DNA of 64,000 nucleotides from Mactra quadrangularis (Eukaryota; Mollusca; Bivalvia; Venerida; Mactridae). Numbering within the stretch: position 1 is the stretch's first letter; each line of letters begins with the position of its first letter. The stretch covers positions 8,269,270 through 8,333,269 of the forward strand of contig CM046295.1 of NCBI GenBank assembly GCA_025267735.1. The letters run 5' to 3'. Shown in pieces: positions 37,842 to 48,488 of this stretch. The notes under the pieces were generated by a model. That model made no database searches, was not told where the DNA came from, and saw nothing but the letters and a program-made list of their open reading frames with translations. Position numbers and translations under genes: made by a program.

Positions 37842-38741
37842 TTCGTTTGTTTCTGTACAAACTAAGTACTGAACTGAGTTGTGCATTCAAATAAACACAT
37901 GGAATATGAACTTTCTAACTAATTTTGGATCATCCCCTGTACAGTCACTCTTTGTATACAACTCACTGTACAACATTACAAACTTCTGATAGCACTAAAT
38001 CATGGAATACCCATCAGCCTTTCTCAGATACTTTCAGATAACACCATTTATCACCCCACCCACAACATGAATCAGCCCAACCATCCCATACACACCTACC
38101 CTTCCATCCCCCCATACACACAACTCCCTACCATCCCTACAAACCCCACCAACACGGTTCAGATCTCGGATAATAAAATTTACCAGCCAATACAAGATAA
38201 CAGGAACATTACGTATGACCCCTCTAATCAGACGACACTCCACCCAACCTTGCTTAGTGATATCAACGGTACGTTCGGGGCTTGGGCTCACAACCAACAT
38301 CCAGTATATCCAGGTTCCACAAACCTTGCAGTCTCATAATCTATCCCAAAACCCAAGACTTAGGATTGATGCTTGTACAACTCAACAAGAACATTATTCT
38401 AGAACGAATTTTCAATAGACAATATCCAGAAATCAAATGTCCGGGTTTTCCAATGTAAGTATTATTATAAAGACCATTCACAGTTTTTGCCAAAAGTACA
38501 AAAAAAAGTTTTGATTTTACAAAATTCCATTATAAAAATGTGTAACAAAAAATCTTTTTTTTTAAAAAAAACATGGAAAAACACAGCACCTGAGACCTGG
38601 CGTAAGTCTATAATGAATAGTAAATGATTACAGCATAAAATGCAAGAAATATTGCTGAATCAGTACAAAACAACTCTACATTCTTATTTATTTACATGAA
38701 GTTAGACTAGTTTTGCACTGACACATAAATATTTCATTAGA
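37842..38741. other. unassigned stretch with C-rich plus strand
   Basis: At 38040-38340 the plus strand is C-rich and open for about 90 codons (Pro/Asn/Thr-rich), while the minus strand is open over the same stretch. No splice sites or domain are visible, so no gene is called. The remainder is AT-rich. Confidence 0.4.
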
Positions 38742-38968
38742 TAAGGCCACAACAAATTGATCATAAGTTCTATGGATTCGCTCGCACCTTAATTTTGACC
38801 GTTTTTACAAAAAATATTTTTATTTCCTCGCTTGCTAAAAAAAATTTGATCAAACCGCTATATAAAGCAAGTGAATAAAGACTTTATTAAAAGAAATTTC
38901 TTCGCTCTCTCGCCCCATTTTTTTCCCAGAAAAATCCATAGAACATATGATCAATTTGTTGTGGCCTA
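38742..38968. mobile_element. MITE with 35-bp TIRs (227 bp)
   Basis: The inverted ends share GGCCACAACAAATTGATCAT followed by awgttctatggat, with one or two mismatches over ~35 bp. TA lies at both boundaries, which would suit a Tc1/mariner-type MITE, though the exact TSD is one base ambiguous. It is non-coding, with an A/T-rich centre. Confidence 0.85.
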
Positions 38969-40780
38969 AATTTAGATATCCTAGTCACACTATTAGAGTA
39001 GTAAAAAAATATTGCATTTCTTATAAATAAAATGAACAATTTCTTGAATTGAAAAAAAATCAAATTTACTTACTTAAATGAAGCTATATAGGAAAGTATT
39101 AATTGTTAAAAATATTAATAAAAATCTAAAAGACAAAAATATTTACAAATGTATATTACTTTTTCTAAGAATGTGTTAAACGCTTCAAGAAACAACAAAA
39201 ATGAATTCAAGTGACAAAAATGAAAGTGATGATTCATTATCAAACTGTAGAATAAAGAATGCTAACAAAAATAAATATCAAAATTGACCATAATCTGAAT
39301 AAAAATAAAAGTTAAAAAATGGAAATAAAGTCAAGTTGCTTATTGAAATTGTTAAATAGGCTGTATAAGATGAAACCAAACCGGAAAAAAAATGAAAAGG
39401 TCAATTTAAATTCAATTAAAATCAAAACTTTCCAAAAAAGAAAACCCAAATAAAAATTCAACTAAATAATCATTAATATTGTAGCTTGAGAAAATAGTAA
39501 TCTTCATATAATTACAAACTTGTGTATGTAATTCAATCTGAACTCAATTAACATGTACCTTTTATGTGAATCAAAACAAATAAATATCACTAACTAAGTT
39601 TATTGATATGGATCAAAGGGAACTAACTACAGTATGTATCTTTTCTATTCAGAAAAAATCAATACTGAATTATCTCCCTTTCATGAACATCAATAAACAT
39701 GGATAACAATATCAGAGATATTTCATAACTTGGGCGGCCTGCATGGTCCAGAATCAAAAAACACTATTATATACAAAGTGTTTTTGATCTGGAACCGTGC
39801 CGACAGCCTGTGTTTCAGTATATTCTAGAATAATGTTCCTGTTGAGATGCAACAAACATACAAAACATACAAAACCCATAGTTTGTTTTTCTAAACTGTA
39901 AAATTTGAATAATTTCACCATGACAGAATAGGTTCTCTTATATAAATATGAAGGCAAACATTGGCACAGCAAGCAGGCATTAAAACATAAAAGCTTTAAA
40001 TATATTCAACCCCATCTAAAAACACCAAATATGAATCCCACAATTCAATATGCAAGAAGTCACGGCGAAATTATTCATATTTTGACAGTTGAGAAAAATC
40101 AAAAACAAACAAACTCAATGATATCCTTACATTATAAGAAAGTGTACTATCTGAATAAAAGTTTACCCTTTCAGAAGTAGAACAAAAGCAGATAGGCTTT
40201 TAAGCTAAATTCCAAGAAAAAAATCAATTTTTATACATAACCTTCCCTGAATAGAAAAATTATAAATAAATTGAAATCTCCAGAGATGAATTTGAGTAAG
40301 TACACTGTATTATCATGTAAGGTATCATTGACACAACAATACAGCAGAATCAAAGGTGACCAGCATGATCCAAAACCATACAAGACACAATGTATAGAAT
40401 CTTTGATGGTTCGGAACAATGAAGATCATCTTTGTATTAAACAAAGTAATGATAATAAACAAAGCATAAAGACTTTCTGGACAAAATCATTACAAAACAG
40501 GAATATGGAACCATCAGATTAGGAAAATGGATACCATTGGACACATACTGATATAAAATACATAATATAAATAACTTAGCTTTTGTCTTCTCTTCATTTT
40601 CTTTCAACTTTTCCATGTTCCTTGTGTAGAGTGTTTCACCATGTCTTGTTATTCAATATGTTGAGCTCATACATATGGGTATATAACAGCACAGTAAACA
40701 ACAAACTACTTCCGTCTACATCTTATGGTAAACGTCCTGCAAACATAAAGTATTAGATTTTAAATAATATAATAACAATG
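38969..40780. other. AT-rich non-coding stretch
   Basis: About 1.8 kb of AT-rich sequence. A compact hairpin lies at 39734-39809. At 40560-40640 the minus strand is open and Lys/Glu-rich, but in purine-rich DNA this is weak evidence. No gene assigned. Confidence 0.45.
39734..39809. repeat. hairpin element
   Basis: gcctgcatggtccagaatca is complementary, with small offsets, to tgatctggaaccgtgccgac across a short AT loop (ttatatacaa). The arms share a caaaaacact core. Confidence 0.7.
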
Positions 40781-41492
40781 CGAGGGCTTAACGGAAGACT
40801 ATTGTAACTCACTTTTTTTCCAAAAGTGATTTTTTTGTCTTTTTTCACTTCATTTTATACTTCATCATAACCTCACAAAATATCAAACCCATAACTTTAC
40901 TATAACTATTAAAAAAAAAACATAAGTTGTTAAAGTATTGTATCTCAAAAAAGGAATTTTTGGTAAATGGAAAACTATTGTAACTTGAGATACAATTGTA
41001 TTCCATTGGAATAGTGCGAAAATCTATAATATGTTTAATGATTAACTATTGTAACTTACAAAAATCACTGTTATAAATTGATTAAAAGTCAACTCATGAT
41101 GAAGTCAACTGATGAGATGGATATCCATAGCAACATAGTTTGAATATATTGAAAAAATTTATGAGATACAATACCTTTTGAGTGAACAATGAATGTTAAT
41201 GTTAATGGAAAACTATTGTAACTACTAGATACAATAGTTTTTCATTCAATTTTCATGTGTTTATTTCCTTATTTCAGCATAACACTATAGTAAGTTAATT
41301 AATTTTCAATACTCAAGAATATTGAATAGTTATTCTTATTCTTTCAAATAACATAGAGTTAAGATGTCCAAATGTACAATTTTATAGCCAGAAACATTAA
41401 TTTTAAAGTGAACTGAAAGTTTGAGACAGTTTTTTTGCTCTCCTGAAAAGTTTTGAAAAACAGATTTACAATAGTCTTCCATTAAGCCCTCA
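40781..41492. mobile_element. 712-bp TIR transposon, probable 4-bp TSD
   Basis: The termini GAGGGCTTAACGGAAGACTA and TAGTCTTCCATTAAGCCCTC are inverted repeats with one mismatch over 26 bp. The direct repeat AATG flanks both sides (40777-40780, 41493-41496). The interior repeats ggaaaactattgtaact-like words several times in both orientations, as in subterminal transposase-binding sites. No transposase frame. Superfamily not determined. Confidence 0.85.
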
Positions 41493-41522
41493 AATGTATA
41501 ATCAGCACTGTTAAAACTAGTT

Positions 41523-41549
41523 AGATAGCTGTCTGGCTAGCTAAATTGG
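41523..41549 (+). mobile_element. 5' end of a tRNA-derived SINE, cut off by a foldback insertion
   Basis: agatagctgtctggctagct followed by aaattgg aligns to the start of the full-length SINE at 47871 (gccatccagctagctcagtt ggtag). The SINE resumes at 46573 beyond the inserted element. Confidence 0.8.
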
Positions 41550-42627
41550 ATTCTAGGACATTTGCCCCCCCCCGGACATTTGCCCCCTTTTTTTGACAGG
41601 GGAGACATTTGCCCCCCTGAGTTTTTTGGAGGGCGGACATTTGCCCCCTCGTGTGTTTTGACAGGGCGCACATTTGCCCCCCCCCCCTAAGTTTTTTGGA
41701 GGGCGGACATTTGCCCCCCTTACATTGAGAACAGGTTTTCTACTCGAAGCAATGCTTTTGAAATAATTCGAAAGCAGAACAATTTGTTTTAAAAATATCT
41801 CAATATACAAATTTTGAATATTCTCATAAAAATCGACCTTTTCTATTTCAAACCATTCACAGTTTGCACATTGATTGTGAAGTAAGGCCGTAGTCGGTGC
41901 TCTTTGTTTCGGAACACAATTAACTGATAATTGCAGTTAATCATTGTGAAGAAAAGAAAATGTAAACACCAGACTCGAGTTATAGGAAATAATTAATCAA
42001 AATGTACCCATGTGTTAGCATTAAAACTCCGTATATTGTTCATTCAACATAAACCAAAGTAGCATAGTATTCAGATAGACATATTCCGACACGAAAATCG
42101 AAACATATGACATTAACGTACCTCGAATGTAGGTTTAAATTTATAAAAACTAATATTAAAATTAGTACTGGCTCCAAAATTTGCCTGATATCATTTTATT
42201 TACTCATGTTTGTTCAAAGGGGGGCAAATGTCCCTGGCAAAATTTTAGTTGGAATTCCTTAGAATTGTTAAGTTTTCTAATGTTTTCTATGTGATAAAGC
42301 CTTAAGATTTCCTTAGAATTTCTAAGAAATCCTAGGAATTCTTTGTTGGAAAACTTTGGAAAACAATGGCGGTATTGGCACCAAATTTTCCCAAGAATTC
42401 CAAAGTAATCCAAACCTGAAAATTCCTAAAAAATCCATTCTTGTGCAAGTGAGAAAACATTGGAAATCCTAGGAATTCTCTGTTAGAAAACTTTGGAAAA
42501 CAATGGCAGTATTGGCATCAAGTTTCCCAAGAATTCCATAGTAGTCCAAACTTGAAACTTCCTAAAAAATCCATACTTTTGCAAGTGAGAATACACTGGA
42601 ATACCTAAGTAATCCAAAGTGGACCAA

Positions 42628-42721
42628 TAGCAGTATAATTAATTCATAATTCATTCAAACCCAACAAATCCATATTTGGATTTGTTGGGTTTGAATGAAT
42701 TATGAATTAATTATACTGCTA
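42628..42721. repeat. perfect 45-bp-arm palindrome with 4-nt loop
   Basis: The left arm 42628-42672 (tagcagtataattaattcat...) and right arm 42677-42721 are exact reverse complements around the loop TATT. It lies inside the foldback element. Perfect pairing over 45 bp implies recent origin or ongoing correction. Confidence 0.97.
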
Positions 42722-45119
42722 CATTTCTGATTATGAAAACAATAGAATACTATTATGTAAGATTCTTATGAAACGGTTGCAGTTCGACGGTATAGAAATT
42801 TTTGAGCTTTTCACATGTCAAAGGTGCAAATCTGAGCACTTTAAAATGCTCTTTTAAACAAATTGAATGTAGCTAAAACTAGGTTACTTATCATTTTTTT
42901 CTGTAGAAAAGTGATGCAATGCGTAACATTTCAGATTCATGTGATTGATTAGTTTTATAAATATTCATAAATAAAGAAAATGCATTCATGTGAGTTAGAT
43001 CACAGGGCCTGATACAGAGGAGTCGTTATTGGGGAGTAGGTTGGGGTGGGTACGGGAGGGGTCTCCCCTCCCAAAGATGTGGAAAAATTTTGAATTTTTG
43101 CATGTCAAAGGTGTAAATCTGAGCACTTTTGAACACTTTAAAGGATAAAATAAAGCTAAAATTTGGTAAATTATCATTACATTTTAAGCACTTTTGGGCA
43201 CTACCTAGGAAATATTGAGCGCTATAATTGAGGTATCCTTCATGCATGTGCCCGTTTTGTTCGTTTAGATTTAATTTGTTGGCTTATTAAATCCCATTCT
43301 CGTACCCCAAAGTTTTCAAGGAACCAGAATGGATAAAATCCTGATTTACAAAAAAAATCAGCAATTTCATCATGTAAATGCCGAGAATTTATAAAAAATA
43401 CACTTGGTAACTTGTTTAAAATCACCGAATGCAATGAGAAAATTCTCCAATTTAACATCCAGAAAAGCCGGTTTATGATACGTTTTTTTAAATAAGAGGC
43501 TTAGTTTATTGTGTTGAAATTCAGCGTTGTTGTGAGTTTTTCGGACGTTTCAATGGATTTACAAGAATGGTTGTTGGGACGATCAAAAACGTGAAAATCC
43601 TTCGAGGAATCATATTTTTCGATTCCTTTGGAAAAAATCATAAGGAATACAAGTATTTTAAATACGTAAAATGATATAAAATAAAAACAACAATTTAAAA
43701 ATTAACGAATGTATGATTGGATGAAAAAAATGTTTAACCACTGATTAATTTTTGTCTTCTTTTTCGTTAGAAAACTTGTTGTAGGGTATGTCACTCTTAA
43801 AAAAGTTACTTGAAAGTTTAATTAATCTACCTACATTTTCTAAAAAAACAACAACATAAAACGCTCGTTTTTTCCGATTTTAACTAACTTTTAATCGACT
43901 CATTTTAATGACAAACATTCATTCGACTATACTCGGCTTTTCTCAGTCTATTACTTGATATGAAAAACGCCGATGTCCTCCATAAATACTTAATTTATGT
44001 TTAGGCTCGGTCACTTTTTAAAAGTTATTCGGAATTTTAATACCACAAAAATCATCAGACGATCGTGCATGTTTTTGAAATTAACTAAGTTCGAGTGTCA
44101 TAGTAGAGACGTATAAAATGCATTTGACTAGCTGTCCTCGTCTTTTCTCTGTCTAACCTGCTATGAAAACGCCGATGATATCCACTAGTAAATAAGATTA
44201 GAGAGTGCACAATAACCAAATTTAGGCCTCGTAAGCTAGTTACCATGGTAATTTCACTGGTGACGGTCTTAAATATACTGTTGAGGTATGTGTAATATAG
44301 ACAATAAACAATTGGTATCTATGTGTCTGTATAGAGGAACCATACGGTAACACTTGCACTATCAATGATTTGAACGCTTGATAAGGCCCGATCTGGGTAC
44401 CCTGAGATGCTTGAATGTATCAATTTAGATCATTATCTTTTTTAATAGCTCGGATGGATGATTGCATATTAAAATTAATCTAAAAGTCGAGTTGATATCG
44501 CTTTGATGGTGCCGATTTTGTGCCCTTTCTTTGTATGAGAGTCAATATCTGTGGGGCAAGGTGGGGGGGGCACGTGCCCCCTGTGCCCCCCCCCCCGGTA
44601 AATCCGGGCCTGGGGGCCTGGGTACTAAGTTTTCTACACATTATTGCTAAACAGCACGAACTAAGGATTAAATCCTATTGTTCTTTTCACACATGTTTTC
44701 ATTGTAACAGTGAAAGTTTGTTTGTATCAGAGGGGATAACCCAAGTATTTTAATCAATAATGTATGCACAGAATCTGACCATTGTCTGATCCTCCTTTAC
44801 AAGATCTAGAACAAACTATTATACTTCCCCAACCGTGCCCTCCCCCCACTAATGGTCCCTCTGGATCCAGCCCTGGCAAGTAATGCAAAATGAAAATATA
44901 AAAGCTAACACTGTTACTATTGATTATGACAATAGATGCCTAAATAACAACTCAACTTTTAGTAAAAATCTTCTTTTTTGAAATTGGCGGTAAAGCACTT
45001 TGAAATTCAGCCATCTTTGAATTAATAAGTTTAGTTTAAAAACCAGTAGCTACCTGGTATTTTTTATTAAGTCAATACACAGTAGTCTCCCCTGAATTTA
45101 GAAATAAAGAAACTTTAGG
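42722..45119. other. interior of the foldback element, no genes
   Basis: It contains a ~290-bp-spaced direct repeat (atgtcaaaggtgyaaatctg at 42817 and 43100). A G+C-rich pair gggagggg/cccctccc lies at about 43057, and a diverged duplication around 'gaaaacgccgatg' at 43970 and 44166. A G/C homopolymer patch at 44560-44620 (cacgtgccccctgtgccccc) resembles ends of other DNA elements. No protein domain is recognised. Confidence 0.5.
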
Positions 45120-45770
45120 CCTCCCAATGATAACTCAAGAAAGGATGAACCTAGGTTCCTAAAATTTTATATTTGGATAGCCCTTGGGCAGAGGGGCTTC
45201 CCTATTGCTTTTGAGATCCAAGGGTCAAAGTCAAGGTCACTGGGACTTGAAATATGAAAACCTTGTCCGGACGTTAAGTCAAGAATTACTGTTCCTAGCT
45301 TCACCAAATTTTATGTGAGAATAGCAAATATGTCAATCAAGTGCCCTATTGGTTTTAAGACCCCTGGGTCAAAGGTCAAGGACACACGGGCTTCATATTA
45401 AAAAGACCTTGTGGGGATAATAACTTAACAACCACTGTACCTAGGTGCACCAAATTTTATGTGTGGATAGCCCTTGGAAAGAGAGGCTTCCCAATTGATT
45501 TTGAGCTCCCAGGGTCAAAGGTCAAAGTCACAGGGGCATCATATGGAAAAACCTTGTCGGGACAATGTCTCAACAACTACAGAACCTAAGTTCACCAAAT
45601 TTTATGTGTGAGTAGCCCATGTGTCAAGGATGTGCCCTATTGGTTTTGGGTCCCAGGGTCAAAGGTCAAGGTCACAGGGACCTGTTATTGAGAAACTTTG
45701 TCAGTCAACAACCATTGTACCAAGGTTCACCAAATTTTATGTATAAATACTGCTTGTGAAGATGTACACT
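45120..45770. repeat. ~145-bp tandem repeat with AGGTCA half-site clusters
   Basis: Four and a half diverged units, each containing 'caccaaattttatgtg', 'ccctattggtttt', 'gggtcaaaggtcaaggtcac' and 'aaccttgt'. The GGTCA clusters start at 45222, 45366, 45512 and 45656, a regular 144-146-bp spacing. The family type (caccaaattttatgtg + aggtcaaggtcac) is, from general familiarity, common in mollusc genomes. Confidence 0.92.
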
Positions 45771-45825
45771 ATTAATTTTCATTATGTATTATTTTGAGAC
45801 CCATTGGTCAAACGGTCACCACATT

Positions 45826-45905
45826 TTTCATGAACCATTCCCTGACATTCATGAACCCTTCCTGACATTCATGAACCATTCCCTGACATTCATGAACCCT
45901 TTCAA
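45826..45905. repeat. ~21-bp tandem repeat, four copies
   Basis: cattccctgacattcatgaa repeats with one shortened copy. The motif ttcatgaac persists to about 46005, including the palindromic atgaaccggttcat. Confidence 0.85.
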
Positions 45906-46572
45906 CAACTCTTAAACTAGTTCTTGAAGTTCAACATTTCATAAATAAATGCTTGCTCATGAATCTAAAATTGATGAGTTTTTATATTCATGAACCGGTT
46001 CATGAAGTTCATAAAGTTTTGGGAATTCTACTGTAAAGATGCACCTGAGTAGTAGACATTAATGTCTAAACTACTCCAAAGTATTCCAAAATCATACAAC
46101 AGGGATATTTCTTATGTCCTAACTTTTCAAAAGACTTTGGAATTCAACATTGAAACAAGTAGTCATTTCCTAAGTAATCCAATGTTTTCAGATTTGGAAT
46201 ACATAGCAATTCTTGGGAGTATTTATTTCAAAGATTTCCATACTTTTCTAATAAAATAATACATAGAAATCTTAGGAATGCCTTTGAATATTCTATGCCA
46301 TGTATTCTAATCTTATCCAATTTGGAAAAGTTTGGAATTCATAGGAATTCATAGGAAATCAATGGAAGAAAAACAACATTGAAATAATTTTTGCAGGGGG
46401 TCCGCCATCCAAAAAAATGGGGGGGCAAATGTCCGCCCTGTCAAAAACCATGAGGGGGCAAATGTCCACCCTTCAAAAAACTCAGGGGGGCAAATGTCCG
46501 CCCTGTCAAAAAAAGGGGGCAAATGTCCTGGGGCAAATGTCGGGGGGGGGGGGGGGCAAATGTCCGGATACC

Positions 46573-47115
46573 GCTAAATTGGTAGCACTCAAGTCTACCG
46601 ATCAAAGAGTCATAGGTTCAATTACCAGGTGTGGCATTGTTTCAGGGAGCTTGGTCATGAAATAATTTCTATGAGCAATCTCCCTCCTACTACTTATAAG
46701 GGACTTTAGTCAGTTATTTCCCCTTGAATACTCTTCAAAATAGGTCGGTCTAATTAGTTGGATTACTCGGATTTTACCCTTACTTTTCAATGTTAATTTT
46801 CCAAATTTAATATTAAATAACTTTTTTGTATATCATTTAATTTGTTTGAAATTCAAGCTAATTATTTTTAAGTTAAAGAACTATCTAAATTCCATCACTT
46901 CTGTTAATATCTTCATTAACAAGAAAGATATTAGCTGAAATATTTCGTTACCCTTACATAGGAATTCAATGATAAAATCCGAGGATTCCAACTGTAAGGA
47001 CCTACTTACCAATTGGATTGCTTCAGATTTTAACAGGGAAAGATAACTGACTAAAGTCCCTAATTCTATATCATGTAGAACAGTTGTCAGTCACTGATGG
47101 AAGTATGTATAAAGT
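46573..47115 (+). mobile_element. tRNA-derived SINE, 3' part, interrupted again
   Basis: From the box A half (ggtagcac) through box B (ggttcaattacc at about 46616) and a shared SINE body (gcttggtcatgraattattt, tccctcctac) the sequence follows the intact SINE at 47871. It is interrupted by a TIR element (46699-47061), after which 'catgtagaacagttgtcagt' continues the SINE. Together with 41523-41549 this is one SINE carrying two insertions. Confidence 0.85.
46699..47061. mobile_element. 363-bp TIR element inside the SINE
   Basis: AGGGACTTTAGTCAGTTAT and its complement ATAACTGACTAAAGTCCCT form the ends. 'ttggattactcgg' / 'ccaattggattgcttc' words recur inside. A clear TSD could not be fixed. Non-coding MITE. 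Confidence 0.85.
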
Positions 47116-47156
47116 GACTTGTTCCATAGCTAAATTTATTTACAAGTAGGCCTATA

Positions 47157-47850
47157 GTCTGACAGTATAAACCTGATTAGAACTTCCTGATAAGAATAAT
47201 TACACACTTCATTTACATTATATCATAAATTTTCCAAATGGGTGTATACGAATAATACAATTATAAATCAATTTTATAAACATAGCATGTTTTTGTACTT
47301 TTAATATTGGACTTCTTCGTTTATGGGAAATGTGTAAGTCCACAATATTGTGGCACAGTTTTATTGTATCTACTCTTATCAAAACAAAAGTCATTTTCAG
47401 TATAAGTTATTTTGTTTAACATGGTGCATCAATTGGCCAAAATAATAGTCTACCAGTGGAAAAAGGGATGGATGAATACATTCAAAAATATTCTTTTATT
47501 ATCTATATAAAAACAAGTGAGTAATATTTACAGTCTTATTCAATGAGCCACACAAACTGAATAAATAAAAAAAAAAATTAATTGAAATTTTTACATTTTG
47601 AAACTACTCAAAGTAGGGTGGACCCATGTGTTTCCCCTATTAATGGACGAATCCAAAATTTTAAGTACAAGAACATGCAATGTTTTGAAAATTGATTATA
47701 GTATATAATATATATATAATATATAATTTATACATGTATTTTCCCTGAAAGCTGAAGTGTGATTGATAAAAGGAGACAAAATTAGACAGTAAATACTGAG
47801 TTAAATACATTTTTAAAAAGGTCAAGCTCTGGTTAATTTTGTCCAGCTTT
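47157..47850. mobile_element. TIR element, family B copy 2, interrupted
   Basis: Its right end (ggtcaagctctggttaattt) and interior (tttttgtacttttaatattg) match the element at 33519-33918, and 'agtaaatactgagtt' is also shared. About 350 bp of unrelated AT-rich sequence (about 47410-47760, with a TA-dinucleotide run near 47700) separates the parts. The left end is poorly preserved. Confidence 0.65.
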
Positions 47851-47870
47851 ATCAGCATATAATTTATTAT

Positions 47871-48178
47871 GCAGCCATCCAGCTAGCTCAGTTGGTAGCA
47901 CCCAAGTTGATGGGTTGTGAGTTCAATTCCTGGCAAGGCATACTTTCCTGGTGCTTGGTCATGGAATTATTTCTATGGTCATTTTCCCTCCTAACAATGA
48001 TTCTTAATCATGTAAGGCAGTTGTCAGTAACTGACAATAGTATGCGCCTAGTAGTTGGATAACTGTGAGCTTAATTCAGCGATTTAGCCTTTCTAGGAAC
48101 AGTGAGTGGGTTGGCTGGCCACCATTATAATGACCTATACAATGTGTTGCTACAGCGTTAAACCCAAAAACAACAAAA
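47871..48178 (+). mobile_element. full-length tRNA-derived SINE (~308 bp)
   Basis: A clear Pol III promoter: box A tagctcagttggtagca and box B gtgagttcaattcctg at tRNA spacing. A conserved body (ggcagttgtcagtaactgac; gtgagtgggttggctggcca) follows, and it ends with ctacagcgttaaacccaaaaac plus a short A/C-rich tail. Non-coding; it would use LINE machinery in trans. It serves as reference for the split copy at 41523/46573. Confidence 0.93.
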
Positions 48179-48488
48179 TTTCACACAATAAAAACTGAAA
48201 AAAAGTTCTACTTACCAAAGAATGCAGGATAGACAGAGTGTTCAGTTCTATGTTATAAGACCATGTTCATGTATGTATCAATACCAAAGCCATCAGATCT
48301 ATGTTGTTTGGTAAGACATCAGATGATATGATGATGAACAATGAAGTCTGTGATATATGAAATAAACAAAACATTGAGTTAGAATATATGGACGTACATT
48401 AAAGACACCTACTGGTACAATAAAAGACATATAGTAGAATATAATTTGAATTTAAACGCTCTGGGTTTTCTCTGCATTACCGTATAGG

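Larger units (their letters stand above)
41550..46572. mobile_element. ~5.0-kb foldback-type TIR element (MULE-like)
   Basis: Both ends are ~170-bp inverted repeats made of tandem ~34-bp modules that alternate 'ggacatttgcccccc' with 'ttttttgacagggcgg' or 'gagttttttggagggcgg'. The left end spans 41550-41722 and the right end 46390-46572. The 10-bp direct repeat GCTAAATTGG flanks the element (41540-41549, 46573-46582). Long TIRs built of short tandem repeats plus a 9-10-bp duplication match foldback/Mutator-like elements. No transposase is visible inside. Another single module (ggggggcaaatgtccctggc) occurs at 42220, and AGGAATTC-rich sequence lies inside both ends (42240-42610; 46060-46380). 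Confidence 0.9.

Noticed and set aside
38034..38339. Opposing ~90-codon open frames in a C-rich patch
   Set aside because: Both strands are open because of composition; no splice sites, start context or domain support either.
40560..40640. Lys/Glu-rich minus-strand open stretch (HGETLYTRNMEKLKENEEK)
   Set aside because: Purine-rich AT DNA readily gives such readings; no usable donor follows.
44555..44880. G/C homopolymer-rich patches suggesting another transposon's ends
   Set aside because: The two patches are in the same, not inverted, orientation and no target duplication was found.
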